Part shown: in pieces, positions 33,779-41,309 of the stretch | Numbering within the stretch: position 1 is the stretch's first letter | How the letters are laid out: every line of letters starts with the position of its first letter | Assembly (NCBI RefSeq): GCF_002284535.1 | Contig: NZ_NPKH01000024.1 | Span: 186,001 to 250,000 of the forward strand | DNA: 64,000 bases | Source: Mesorhizobium wenxiniae | Lineage (GTDB): Bacteria > Pseudomonadota > Alphaproteobacteria > Rhizobiales > Rhizobiaceae | Reading direction: 5' to 3' | Notes under the pieces: model-generated | The model's input: the letters and a program-made list of their open reading frames with translations, nothing else | What the model was told of the DNA's origin: nothing | The model's database searches: none | Position numbers and translations under genes: made by a program

Positions 33779-33802
33779 CTGCCCTACTGCCCTACTGCCC
33801 TA
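33779..33802 (-). repeat. Three tandem octamers at the DUF1127 stop codon
   Basis: Three copies of TAGGGCAG as read on the minus strand. The first TAG (33802-33800) is the stop of the DUF1127 gene. It faces the TAGGGGAA array across 47 bases and differs from it at two of eight positions. Confidence 0.9.
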
Positions 33803-34036
33803 CGTCCGCGGCCTCTGCCAGCCGATGTCGAGCAGACCCAACCGGCCGAGTTCCCGGTCCATCACGCGCGCGACATCCTTGCGTTCGGCGCCGATATCGC
33901 GCAATTGGCGGTCCGCAAGATCGTCGACGTTCTGATGCGGGAGATTGACCGCAACTTTCGCATGGCGAAACCAGTCAAGCGTCGCACGCAGCCAGGCCGA
34001 CCGGGCGATTGCAGGAGTCATAACTATGTGGGACAT
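33800..34036 (-). CDS. DUF1127 small protein
   Basis: 78-residue protein with a C-terminal DUF1127 motif (DDLADRQLRDIGAERKDVARV, about 40-60), an Arg-rich short helical domain widespread in alphaproteobacteria. In Agrobacterium and Rhodobacter such proteins affect phosphate/carbon metabolism and small-RNA turnover, a family-level statement. ATG 34036 is chosen; a GTG four codons upstream is in frame. The 5' region is AT-rich, shared with the divergent LysR gene, and carries a 22-bp dyad. Confidence 0.85.
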   Translation of the reverse strand: MSHIVMTPAIARSAWLRATLDWFRHAKVAVNLPHQNVDDLADRQLRDIGAERKDVARVMDRELGRLGLLDIGWQRPRT

Positions 34037-34116
34037 GGCACAATCCACTTCATTCGGATGTCAAATACGGTTTTATGTTATTTCGATGGTCCGATCATGC
34101 CGGATTGAAAATAAAA

Positions 34117-34138
34117 TGAGAAACGAGTAGTTTTCTCA
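34117..34138. promoter_or_regulatory. 22-bp dyad between DUF1127 and LysR genes
   Basis: TGAGAAA (34117-34123), eight bases, TTTCTCA (34132-34138). It is flanked by AAATAAAA and TTTTATTT, which extend the symmetry imperfectly. Candidate operator, possibly of the adjacent LysR protein. Confidence 0.45.
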
Positions 34139-34198
34139 GCATCTTCAAGTTTTATTTGATGATTTGAAAATGATCGACCGGCCTCTCCTCGTCCTACT

Positions 34199-35143
34199 GT
34201 GATGGCTCGCCTGCTGCCGGGAACCCGTGCACTGAGGACGCTGGAGGCGGCGGCCCGGCACCTCAATTTCACCCGCGCCGCAGATGAGCTCGGCCTGACG
34301 CCGGCTGCGGTCAGCCACCAGATCAAGGAAATCGAGGATCAGCTCGGCATCGTGCTATTCACGCGCACCAGCCGCACGATCCGGCTGACGGAGGCGGGCG
34401 CGGTGCTGTTCGAGGCGTCGACCGACGCGCTCGATCTGCTTGGCCGGGCCGTCTCACGGGCGCACAAGATGGCGCGCGGAACGGCGCTGCTGAAAGTGAC
34501 CCTCGACGCGCAGTTCGCGACAAAATGGCTAATGCGGCGCGTCGATGACTTTCGCAAGCAGCGGCCGGGCATCGAGCTCCGCTTCGACATTGCCTCTGAA
34601 TTGCGCGATTTCGACCTGGACGACGTCGATGTCGGCATCCGATTCGGCGCGGGGAAATATCCGGGCCTCTGCACCCACCGGCTGTTCGACAACATCATCA
34701 TCCCTGTGTGCAGCCCCAGCCTGCTGGCCTCCGGCCCGCCGCTGCGCGAGCCACGCGATCTCTTCCATCACACGCTCGCTCATATCGAGTGGGCGCGACA
34801 AGGCGTGACGTGGCCGAATTGGCGCATGTGGATGGCGGCGGCCGGCGTCGACGATTTCGACGACAGCCGGACGATCGTGTTCGGCACCTCGACCGACGCC
34901 GTTCAGGCCGCGCTCGACGGCAATGCCGTCGCGCTCGCCGATTTTGCCATGGTGGCAAACGATCTTTCCGAGGGCCGGCTGATCCGGCCATTCGAACTTG
35001 GCATCAGGGTTCCGCCCGACTTCGCCTATCATCTGGTCTACCCCATCGGATCGGCCAACGACGCGAGGATCGAGGCGTTCAGGGATTGGCTCCTGAACGA
35101 AGTTCACAACCCGCAGCCGGACCAACGCTTGGATGAGCTTTAG
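34199..35143 (+). CDS. LysR-family regulator, GcvA-like
   Basis: 314 residues. Seen: an N-terminal winged HTH (about 8-65) with LRTLEAAARHLNFTRAADEL and LTPAAVSHQIKEIEDQLGIVLF, then a periplasmic-binding-protein-like effector domain (about 95-300) with LDAQFATKWLMRRVDDFRKQ, typical of the GcvA subgroup. Start GTG 34199 or ATG 34202. Divergent from DUF1127. The target and effector are unknown. Confidence 0.9.
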   Translation: MMARLLPGTRALRTLEAAARHLNFTRAADELGLTPAAVSHQIKEIEDQLGIVLFTRTSRTIRLTEAGAVLFEASTDALDLLGRAVSRAHKMARGTALLKVTLDAQFATKWLMRRVDDFRKQRPGIELRFDIASELRDFDLDDVDVGIRFGAGKYPGLCTHRLFDNIIIPVCSPSLLASGPPLREPRDLFHHTLAHIEWARQGVTWPNWRMWMAAAGVDDFDDSRTIVFGTSTDAVQAALDGNAVALADFAMVANDLSEGRLIRPFELGIRVPPDFAYHLVYPIGSANDARIEAFRDWLLNEVHNPQPDQRLDEL

Positions 35144-35195
35144 GTCGCTCTGCGTGATCAGCCGGCGGTCGTCGACCTATTTCGTGGCGGCAGGA

Positions 35196-35618
35196 TCAGC
35201 CCGCGACTTCCCCTGCGCCGAACCAGCCGATCACCGCGCCGATGATAAGCAGCACGCCGAGCCAGTGACCGCAGTCTATGATGGTCAGGTCCCAGCCGAA
35301 CCCTTCGTAGCGATGATTGACGGATAACGTCGTGGCGACGAATCCGAACCAGAGAACGAAGCCGAAGACGAGCCCGGCAACGAGGCTCGGTTCGCCACCG
35401 GTCATCGCTCCGATAATCAGGGACATTACGAGCGCCATGACAAGTTCCGCAATGAAGCTGATGACGAAGGGCAGCGGCGATTTACTCATGGTCGCCGGAT
35501 CAAGCCTGGCGGCCTTGAGCCACGGCTTGCTCAGACCCATGTACCAGGCAGCCCCGAACAACCACGCCACCACGGCAGCGACGATCACCGCCAGCCAGTT
35601 CACTGCTGAAAAATCCAT
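35196..35618 (-). CDS. DUF1761 membrane protein
   Basis: 140-residue integral membrane protein with four hydrophobic helices. Seen: NWLAVIVAAVVAWLFGAAWYM at the start and a later LVMALVMSLIIGAM and LVFGFVLWFGFVATT, the DUF1761 layout; no biochemical role is known for the family. GGGGAGGG precedes the ATG. A palindromic repeat lies just upstream of the gene (35636-35680). Confidence 0.85.
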   Translation of the reverse strand: MDFSAVNWLAVIVAAVVAWLFGAAWYMGLSKPWLKAARLDPATMSKSPLPFVISFIAELVMALVMSLIIGAMTGGEPSLVAGLVFGFVLWFGFVATTLSVNHRYEGFGWDLTIIDCGHWLGVLLIIGAVIGWFGAGEVAG

Positions 35619-35635
35619 GATTTCCCTCCCCGGAA

Positions 35636-35680
35636 GCATGTCGCCCAAAAGTGCCCAGCGGTTTTGGGACAACGATATGC
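35636..35680. repeat. Small palindromic element (P4)
   Basis: GCATGTCGCCCAAAA (35636-35650) and TTTTGGGACAACGATATGC (35662-35680) are inverted, with a 4-base insertion in one arm and 11 bases between. It resembles the GCATGTCGCCCAAAAGTG elements scattered in Mesorhizobium genomes (from memory). It lies in the promoter region of the DUF1761 gene. Confidence 0.7.
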
Positions 35681-35727
35681 GTACTCTCAAAATCGTTGCG
35701 TGATGGAACGCCCGTTCGGCGATGCCG

Positions 35728-36384
35728 TCAAGCAAACCGCCAGACGGTCGTGCGCTTGACCAGGGCGTCTTCCAGCGCCCGGGTTACCGCCACTTCATAG
35801 ACGGCAAGCGGCTCCAGTCCTGCTTGCGGCATATAGGAACGGCCGGGATCGCCGACGATAATGTCGGCGCCGCGCGCCTTCAGCGTCGCGAACCATGGCA
35901 TCAGCCGGTCGGCGAAGGATTTGTCGTAGAAGACGTCGCCGGCCAGAACCACATCCCAGCCCGCATCGGCTCCGATGCAGTCCGAGCCGAGGAACTTTAT
36001 CCCGACATCATTGGCCTCGGCGTTGAGGCGGATCGCGGTCGCGCAGAACGGGTCGATGTCGGCGGCGATCACCTCTGCCGCGCCGGCCTTCGCCGCGGCA
36101 ATGGCGACAAGGCCGGAACCGGAGGCAAAGTCGAGCACGCGCTTGCCCTGCACATCGGACGGATTGTCGAGGATGTAGCGGGCAAGGCCTTGGCCGCCGG
36201 CCCAGGCGAAGGCCCAAAAAGGCGGCGGCAGGCCGATTTCGGCCAGTTCGTCCTCGGTCCGCTGCCACAGATCATGCGCTTCGTCGGCCAGATGCAACAG
36301 GATCTCCGGCACATGCGGCGGCGCCATCAGCGCTGTGTTGTCGAGGATGAAGCTTTTCGCGCTGTTCGGCGTCAGCGCCGTCAC
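35728..36384 (-). CDS. METTL20-like protein lysine methyltransferase
   Basis: 218-residue class I methyltransferase. Seen: motif I LDFASGSGLVAIAAAKAGA (about 85-103), acidic AADIDPFCATAIRLNAEAN, and the post-I AGDVFYDKSF. This pattern matches the ETF-beta lysine methyltransferase (METTL20) family, which in Agrobacterium methylates the electron-transfer flavoprotein beta subunit. The annotation 'ribosomal L11 methyltransferase-like' is an alternative. The GTG start at 36384 overlaps the EVE gene stop by four bases, so translation is probably coupled; an upstream start would intrude into that gene. Confidence 0.75.
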   Translation of the reverse strand: MTALTPNSAKSFILDNTALMAPPHVPEILLHLADEAHDLWQRTEDELAEIGLPPPFWAFAWAGGQGLARYILDNPSDVQGKRVLDFASGSGLVAIAAAKAGAAEVIAADIDPFCATAIRLNAEANDVGIKFLGSDCIGADAGWDVVLAGDVFYDKSFADRLMPWFATLKARGADIIVGDPGRSYMPQAGLEPLAVYEVAVTRALEDALVKRTTVWRFA

Positions 36385-36806
36385 GGAGCCGGCGTCAGGC
36401 CGCCCATGCGGCAGACCTCTTTCCATTCGGCCGGCGTCACCGGCTGCACGGAAAGCCGTCCGAGCCGGACCAGTGCCATCTCGGCAAGCTTGGGATTGGC
36501 CTTGACCTGTTCAAGCGTCACCGGCTTCGGCATATCCTTTACGGCGCGGATATCGACGCATTCCCAGCGCGGATCGTCGGTAGTCGTGTCCTGATGAGCC
36601 AGCGCGCAGATCTCGGCGATGCCGACCACATCGAGCCCGTCATTGGAGTGGTAGAAGAAGCCGAGGTCGCCGATCTGCATCGCCTTCATATTGTTGCGCG
36701 CCGCATAATTGCGCACGCCGTCCCATTGCGTGCCGGCTTTGCCCTTCGCCTTGAGGTCCTCGAAGGAGAAGACCGAGGGTTCAGATTTGAACAGCCAGTA
36801 GTTCAT
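36381..36806 (-). CDS. EVE domain protein
   Basis: 141 residues made almost entirely of one EVE (PUA-like) domain, the fold of thymocyte nuclear protein 1, thought to read modified bases in DNA or RNA. Seen: MNYWLFKSEPSVFSFEDLKA, WDGVRNYAARNNMKAMQIGD, FFYHSNDGLDVVGIAEI and the pocket aromatics. AGGAGGAGC precedes the ATG. It is the first gene of a pair with the METTL20-like methyltransferase, and a YCII gene is just upstream on the same strand. Confidence 0.92.
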   Translation of the reverse strand: MNYWLFKSEPSVFSFEDLKAKGKAGTQWDGVRNYAARNNMKAMQIGDLGFFYHSNDGLDVVGIAEICALAHQDTTTDDPRWECVDIRAVKDMPKPVTLEQVKANPKLAEMALVRLGRLSVQPVTPAEWKEVCRMGGLTPAP

Positions 36807-36833
36807 TTTTTTGCTCCTCCTGGCAGCTGGCGA

Positions 36834-37130
36834 TCAGGCAGCCGCCGGCTTGTTGAAGGTCCAATTCCATTGCCGGATTTCGACGCTTTCGAACAGCCCG
36901 GCCTTGGCATAGGGGTCTGCCGCCGACAGCGCTTGTGCCGCGGCCAGATCGGGCGCCTCGACCACGACGAGGCTGCCGTTCGGCTTGCCGTCGGCCTCGA
37001 GGAACGGACCGGCGAAGGCCAGCTTCTTCTCGCCGTTCAATCCTTCCAGGAAGGCAACATGCTCGGGCCGGGTATCGAGCCGCACCTGCAGGCTTCCAGG
37101 CTTGTCCTTGCAAATCAACGCAAACAGCAT
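36834..37130 (-). CDS. YCII family protein
   Basis: 98 residues of the classic YciI fold (ferredoxin-like). Seen: MLFALICKDKPGSLQVRLDT, the conserved His in RPEHVAFLEGL, FAGPFLEADGKPNGSLVVVEA, and DPYAKAGLFESVEIRQWNW, where the DPY Asp is kept. Family function is not established. It lies 24 bases from gpsA and 27 from the EVE gene on the same strand, suggesting one transcript tsaD-gpsA-yciI-EVE-methyltransferase. Confidence 0.92.
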   Translation of the reverse strand: MLFALICKDKPGSLQVRLDTRPEHVAFLEGLNGEKKLAFAGPFLEADGKPNGSLVVVEAPDLAAAQALSAADPYAKAGLFESVEIRQWNWTFNKPAAA

Positions 37131-37154
37131 CTTCCATCTCCGGATTGTTCGAAA

Positions 37155-38165
37155 TTACACGTCGGTTTCAGTCTTCAGCGGCCTTGTCATCAGCGCCGCG
37201 ACAGCCTGGCGGATGGTGATCGTGCCGTCCAGTATGGCGGCAACGGCGGTGATGATCGGCGCATCGATCTTGCGCTCGGCGGCAATGCGGGCGGCGATCG
37301 CCGCCGTCGGCACGCCTTCGGCCAATGGCAGGCCGGCAAGTGGCTTGCCTTGTCCCAGCGCCAGCCCGTAGGCGAAATTGCGCGACTGGGCGGACGAGCA
37401 GGTGAGCAAAAGATCGCCGAGGCCGGAAAGTCCCATCAGCGTTTCCGGCCTGGCGCCGAAGGCAGCACCGATGCGGCGCAATTCGACGAAGCCGCGGGTC
37501 ACCATGGCGGCCTGGGCGCTGGCGCCGAGCGCGGCGCCGGTGACGGCACCGGCGGCAATGGCGAAGACGTTCTTCAGCGCGCCGCCGATCTCGACCCCGA
37601 TGAGATCGTCGCTCGAATAGCAGCGCAGGTTTTGCGCCGAGAAGCGGGCGGCCAGGTCGGCCGCCAGATCCTCGTCGCGGGCGGCGACCACCACGGCCGT
37701 CGGTAGGCCCCTGGCGACGTCGGTGGCGAAGCTTGGGCCGGACAGGGCGGCGACCGGATTTTCAGGCAGGATCTCTCTAGCGATGGCCGACAGCAGCGCG
37801 CCGGTGTCGCGCTCGATGCCCTTGGCGCAGAGAACCAGCGGGACGCCTTTCGGCATATGGGTTTTCGCGGTGGCCAGCATGGCGCGAAGCGACTGCGCCG
37901 GCGCCACCGCCAGAACGCAGTCGGCGCCGTCGAGCGCGGCCTCGATGTCGCTCGTTGCCACGATGCCGGCCTGGAGCGCGATGCCCGGCAGATAGCGCGG
38001 ATTTTCGCCACGGTCGATCGCGGCGACGGTCTCCGGGTCGCGCGCATAGAGGCGGACGAAATGACCGGCTCGCAGCATGGCCAGCGCCAGCGCCGTGCCC
38101 CAGGCACCGCCGCCGAGCACGGCAATGCGCCAACCGCTTGGCGCCTTGTGCCCGCTACCGGTCAT
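37155..38165 (-). CDS. gpsA: Glycerol-3-phosphate dehydrogenase [NAD(P)+]
   Basis: Makes sn-glycerol-3-phosphate from dihydroxyacetone phosphate for phospholipid synthesis. 336 residues. Seen: N-terminal IAVLGGGAWGTALALAMLRAGH, catalytic Lys in VLCAKGIERDTGALLS, LSGPSFATDVARGLPTAVVVA, and GIEIGGALKNVFAI-type sequence (GVEIGGALKNVFAIAAGAVTG) with the second catalytic Lys, then LSGLGDLLLTCSS. ATG overlaps the tsaD stop by four bases (ATGA, 38162-38165). Confidence 0.96.
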   Translation of the reverse strand: MTGSGHKAPSGWRIAVLGGGAWGTALALAMLRAGHFVRLYARDPETVAAIDRGENPRYLPGIALQAGIVATSDIEAALDGADCVLAVAPAQSLRAMLATAKTHMPKGVPLVLCAKGIERDTGALLSAIAREILPENPVAALSGPSFATDVARGLPTAVVVAARDEDLAADLAARFSAQNLRCYSSDDLIGVEIGGALKNVFAIAAGAVTGAALGASAQAAMVTRGFVELRRIGAAFGARPETLMGLSGLGDLLLTCSSAQSRNFAYGLALGQGKPLAGLPLAEGVPTAAIAARIAAERKIDAPIITAVAAILDGTITIRQAVAALMTRPLKTETDV

Positions 38166-39250
38166 GCCTTGGCTCCGCGCCGGCCCGAGCCGACCATCGG
38201 GGCAGAGATACTGTCCAGCGGCCAGCGCGAGCGCGGCACGAAATCGGCGGCGTTCTCACCCGCGATGCCGACGCGCAGCCGTTCGATGCCGGCCCAGGCG
38301 ATCATCGCCGCATTGTCGGTGCAGAGTTTGAGCGGCGGTGCGACGAAAGCAAAGCCGGCTTTCTCGCATAGGGCTTCGAGTGTCGCCTTGATCGTCCGGT
38401 TGGCAGCGACGCCGCCGGCGACGACGAGCGCAGGCTCCATCTCGCCTGGAAACTCCTGACGGAATCGGTTCAGCGCCCTCGAAACACGATCGTCCAGCGC
38501 ATCCGCCACCGCCGCCTGGAACGAGGCGCAGATGTCGGCGACGTCCTGGTCGCTCAGCGGGGCAATGGCCGTTGCTGCCTGACGCACGGCGGTCTTCAGC
38601 CCGGAAAAGGAGAAATCGGGCTGCGCAGATCCCTTCATCGGCCGCGGGAAGGCGAAGCGTGCGACGTCGCCGGTCGCCGCCGCCTTCTCGACATTCGGCC
38701 CGCCAGGGTAGGGCAGGCCGAGCATCTTGGCGGTCTTGTCGAAGGCTTCGCCGAGCGCATCGTCGATGGTTGTCGCCCAGCGCTGATAGTCGCCAACGTC
38801 ACGCACCGCGACGATCTGCGTGTGGCCGCCGGACACCAGCAGCAACAGGTAGGGAAAATCGAGCCCGTCGGTCAGCCGCGCGGTCAGCGCGTGGCCTTCG
38901 AGATGGTTGATGGCGATCAGCGGCTTGTTCGCCGCGGCGGCGATCGCCTTGGCCGTCATCAGCCCGACGATCAGCCCGCCGACCAGGCCGGGCCCGGCGG
39001 TCGCAGCGATCGCGTCGATGTCGGCGAGATCGACGCTCGAATCGGCGAGCGCTGCCTCGATGATGCCGTCCAGCGCCTCGACATGGGCACGCGCGGCGAT
39101 TTCCGGCACGACGCCGCCGAAGGCGGCATGCTCCTCGATCTGGCTGAGCACGATATCGGACAGGATTTTCGGCGCGCCGCCGCCGTCCAGCGCCACCACG
39201 CTCGCGGCGGTCTCGTCGCAACTCGTCTCAATGCCCAGAACGCGGATCAA
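38162..39250 (-). CDS. tsaD: tRNA N6-adenosine threonylcarbamoyltransferase TsaD
   Basis: Essential enzyme that transfers threonylcarbamoyl to A37 of ANN-reading tRNAs. 362 residues, usual for rhizobia (337 in E. coli). Seen: VLGIETSCDETAASVV, GLVGGLIVGL, the metal-binding INHLEGHALTAR (HxxxH), LLVSGGHTQIV, GEAFDKTAKMLGLPYPGGP, and the C-terminal LCTDNAAMIAWAG. The start is TTG 39250 with AGGGGAT upstream; the long frame beyond it lies opposite hemC and is not coding. Divergent from hemC. Confidence 0.95.
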   Translation of the reverse strand: MIRVLGIETSCDETAASVVALDGGGAPKILSDIVLSQIEEHAAFGGVVPEIAARAHVEALDGIIEAALADSSVDLADIDAIAATAGPGLVGGLIVGLMTAKAIAAAANKPLIAINHLEGHALTARLTDGLDFPYLLLLVSGGHTQIVAVRDVGDYQRWATTIDDALGEAFDKTAKMLGLPYPGGPNVEKAAATGDVARFAFPRPMKGSAQPDFSFSGLKTAVRQAATAIAPLSDQDVADICASFQAAVADALDDRVSRALNRFRQEFPGEMEPALVVAGGVAANRTIKATLEALCEKAGFAFVAPPLKLCTDNAAMIAWAGIERLRVGIAGENAADFVPRSRWPLDSISAPMVGSGRRGAKA

Positions 39251-39352
39251 TTCGTCGCTATCCCCTAGAGATTGTGCAACCAGTCTTTCCCCGTTAGGAG
39301 GAAGCCCGGAAAACGGCCTCAATCTGCCGGGGGTTATCACGGACGGCGCGCC

Positions 39353-40279
39353 ATGCAAACAACCTTGAAAATCGGAACACGCGGCAGCCCGCTGGCGCTG
39401 GCGCAGGCGCATGAAACGCAGGCGCGACTGATGGCCGCGCACGGCATGCCGGTTGAGGCATTTGAAGTGGTCGTCATCTCGACCAGCGGCGACCGCATCC
39501 AGGACCGGCCGCTGTCGGAAGCCGGCGGCAAGGGCCTGTTCACCAAGGAGATCGAGGAAGCGCTGCTGGCGCGCCGTATCGACATCGCCGTGCATTCGTC
39601 GAAGGACATGCCGACGGTGTTGCCCGACGGGCTGGAACTGTCCGCCTTCCTGCCACGCGAGGACGCCCGGGACGCTTTCGTCGGCAAGGCGGCGAAAACG
39701 ATCGCCGGATTGCCGCACGGCGCAAAGGTCGGTTCGTCGTCGCTGCGGCGCCAGGCGCTGATCCGGCGGATGCGGCCGGACCTCGACGTGGTGATGTTCC
39801 GCGGCAATGTGCAGACGCGGCTGCGCAAGCTCGACGAGGGCGTTGCCAACGGCACCATCCTTGCCTATGCCGGGCTGAAGCGGCTCGGGCTCGAAAATGT
39901 CATCACCGACCTGATGCCGCTCGACACCTTTCCGCCGGCGCCGGGGCAGGGCGCGATCTGCATCGAAAGTCGCATCGGCGACCTCGATGTGGAAAAGATG
40001 CTGACGGCAATCCATGATTTGCCGACCGGACAGGCGCTGGCCTGCGAACGCGCTTTCCTGGCAGCGCTCGACGGGTCGTGCCGCACGCCGATCGCCGGCC
40101 ATGCGACGATATCGGGCGGAACGGTTGTCTTTGCCGGCCTGATAATCTCGCCGGACGGTACGCGGTCCCATGAGGTCAAGGCGGAAGGCCCGGTGCAGGA
40201 TGCCACCCACATCGGCGAGGATGCCGCCAGGACCGTACGGGCCAGGGCCGGCGAAAAATTCTTCGACGGCTGGGCCTGA
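39353..40279 (+). CDS. hemC: Porphobilinogen deaminase (hydroxymethylbilane synthase)
   Basis: Polymerises four porphobilinogens to hydroxymethylbilane in tetrapyrrole synthesis. 308 residues. Seen: IGTRGSPLALAQAHETQARL at the N-terminus, the substrate-binding Arg region SSLRRQALIRRMRPDLDVVMFRGNVQTRLRKL, and dipyrromethane-cofactor Cys about 242 in LDGSCRTPIAGHA. ATG 39353 starts the family sequence. Two bases separate it from hemD, and it begins the hemC-hemD-(Mic60-like)-hemY block. Confidence 0.96.
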   Translation: MQTTLKIGTRGSPLALAQAHETQARLMAAHGMPVEAFEVVVISTSGDRIQDRPLSEAGGKGLFTKEIEEALLARRIDIAVHSSKDMPTVLPDGLELSAFLPREDARDAFVGKAAKTIAGLPHGAKVGSSSLRRQALIRRMRPDLDVVMFRGNVQTRLRKLDEGVANGTILAYAGLKRLGLENVITDLMPLDTFPPAPGQGAICIESRIGDLDVEKMLTAIHDLPTGQALACERAFLAALDGSCRTPIAGHATISGGTVVFAGLIISPDGTRSHEVKAEGPVQDATHIGEDAARTVRARAGEKFFDGWA

Positions 40280-40280
40280 C

Positions 40281-40997
40281 ATGGTTCGTGTCCTGGTGAC
40301 GAGGCCGGAACCGGGCGCCTCGCGCACGGCGCAGCGGCTTTTGGACCAGGGTTTTCCGCCGATCCTGCTGCCATTGACCGAAACGGTCGCTCTGCCGGTC
40401 GATGCGGACGGGGTCCCAAACAATGCCGTGGCCGTTGCCGTCACCAGCGCCAATGCCGTGCGTCACGCGCCGAAGGAAATCATCGCAGCGCTCGCCGGCT
40501 TGCCCTGCCATGCCGTCGGTAAAAGGACCGCGGAAGCGGCCCACGCTGCGGGATTCTTCTCCGTCAGCGAAGGCCCCGGCGATGCCCAGGCGCTGACGGA
40601 TGCGCTTGCCGGCGGCTACGCCGGACAGACCATCGTCTATCTGTGCGGGCGCGTGCGGTTTCCGGGTTTCGAGCAGCGGCTGCAGGCGGCAGGCGTTCAC
40701 GTCCGCACCGTCGAGACCTATGACACCGTCGCGCTGGACTATTCCGACGAAGCCGTTCTTGCGCGCTTGTCCGGCCTGCCGGTCGAGGCGGTGCTGCTCT
40801 ATTCGGCCAATGCGGCCACAGCGATGCAGGCACTGGCCGGCCGGCCGGCGCTGCTTGGCGTTTTTGAGAGGACGGTTTTTTTCGCTTTGTCGGCGCGCAT
40901 TGCCGCGGCGTTGGACGATGTCGCCGGCGACAGGATCCGGATAGCGCCTGAGCCCAGCGAAGATGCGCTGCTGGGCCTTTTGCAGGCGCGGCGCTGA
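40281..40997 (+). CDS. hemD: Uroporphyrinogen-III synthase
   Basis: Closes and inverts ring D of hydroxymethylbilane to give uroporphyrinogen III. 238 residues. The family is poorly conserved in sequence. Seen: RVLVTRPEPGASRTAQRLLDQGF at the start, VAVTSANAVRH (the SANAV-type motif), a central IVYLCGRVRFPGFEQRL, and VLLYSANAATAMQAL with FALSARIAAALDD in the second lobe. Position directly after hemC makes the call firm. Confidence 0.92.
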   Translation: MVRVLVTRPEPGASRTAQRLLDQGFPPILLPLTETVALPVDADGVPNNAVAVAVTSANAVRHAPKEIIAALAGLPCHAVGKRTAEAAHAAGFFSVSEGPGDAQALTDALAGGYAGQTIVYLCGRVRFPGFEQRLQAAGVHVRTVETYDTVALDYSDEAVLARLSGLPVEAVLLYSANAATAMQALAGRPALLGVFERTVFFALSARIAAALDDVAGDRIRIAPEPSEDALLGLLQARR

Positions 40998-41130
40998 CCG
41001 GCGCCTGCCGCTGCTTGCCTGCCCGTCCCGGGCGTCAGCCTGGGGCGACTGCCTGGATCGGCATGTTTGTTCTTGCTTTGTGCCGGCAGCTGTGCTAACA
41101 AATGCTTGTCGTGCCCATTCGCGCCGGCGA

Positions 41131-41152
41131 CCCGCCGCCAAGGCGGGTTTTC
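41131..41152 (+). terminator. Terminator after hemCD
   Basis: CCCGCC (41131-41136) pairs with GGCGGG (41142-41147), loop GCCAA, followed by TTTTCTT. It lies about 134 bases past hemD. Nothing else is seen in the 312-base gap before the Mic60-like gene, so that gene probably has its own promoter here. Confidence 0.7.
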
Positions 41153-41309
41153 TTGTTTCCGATCTCCCTGAAGCGCAGATACGGGTCCTGCGGCGTCTCG
41201 CCAAAACCGACCCCGAAGCCACGGCGTCATCACGCCGCCCTTTTCATCGCTTGGTGATGTGCTAGACCCTTTCTGAACCATCCCGAAGCGAATTTTGTGG
41301 AGCCCAAGC

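Noticed and set aside
33684..33802. Octamer arrays considered as a CRISPR array
   Set aside because: Units are 8 bp with no spacers and there are no cas genes.
39251..40453. Extension of the tsaD frame over the hemC region
   Set aside because: Opposite hemC and hemD; TsaD homologues start at VLGIETSCDET, so the extra ~400 codons are non-coding in this frame.
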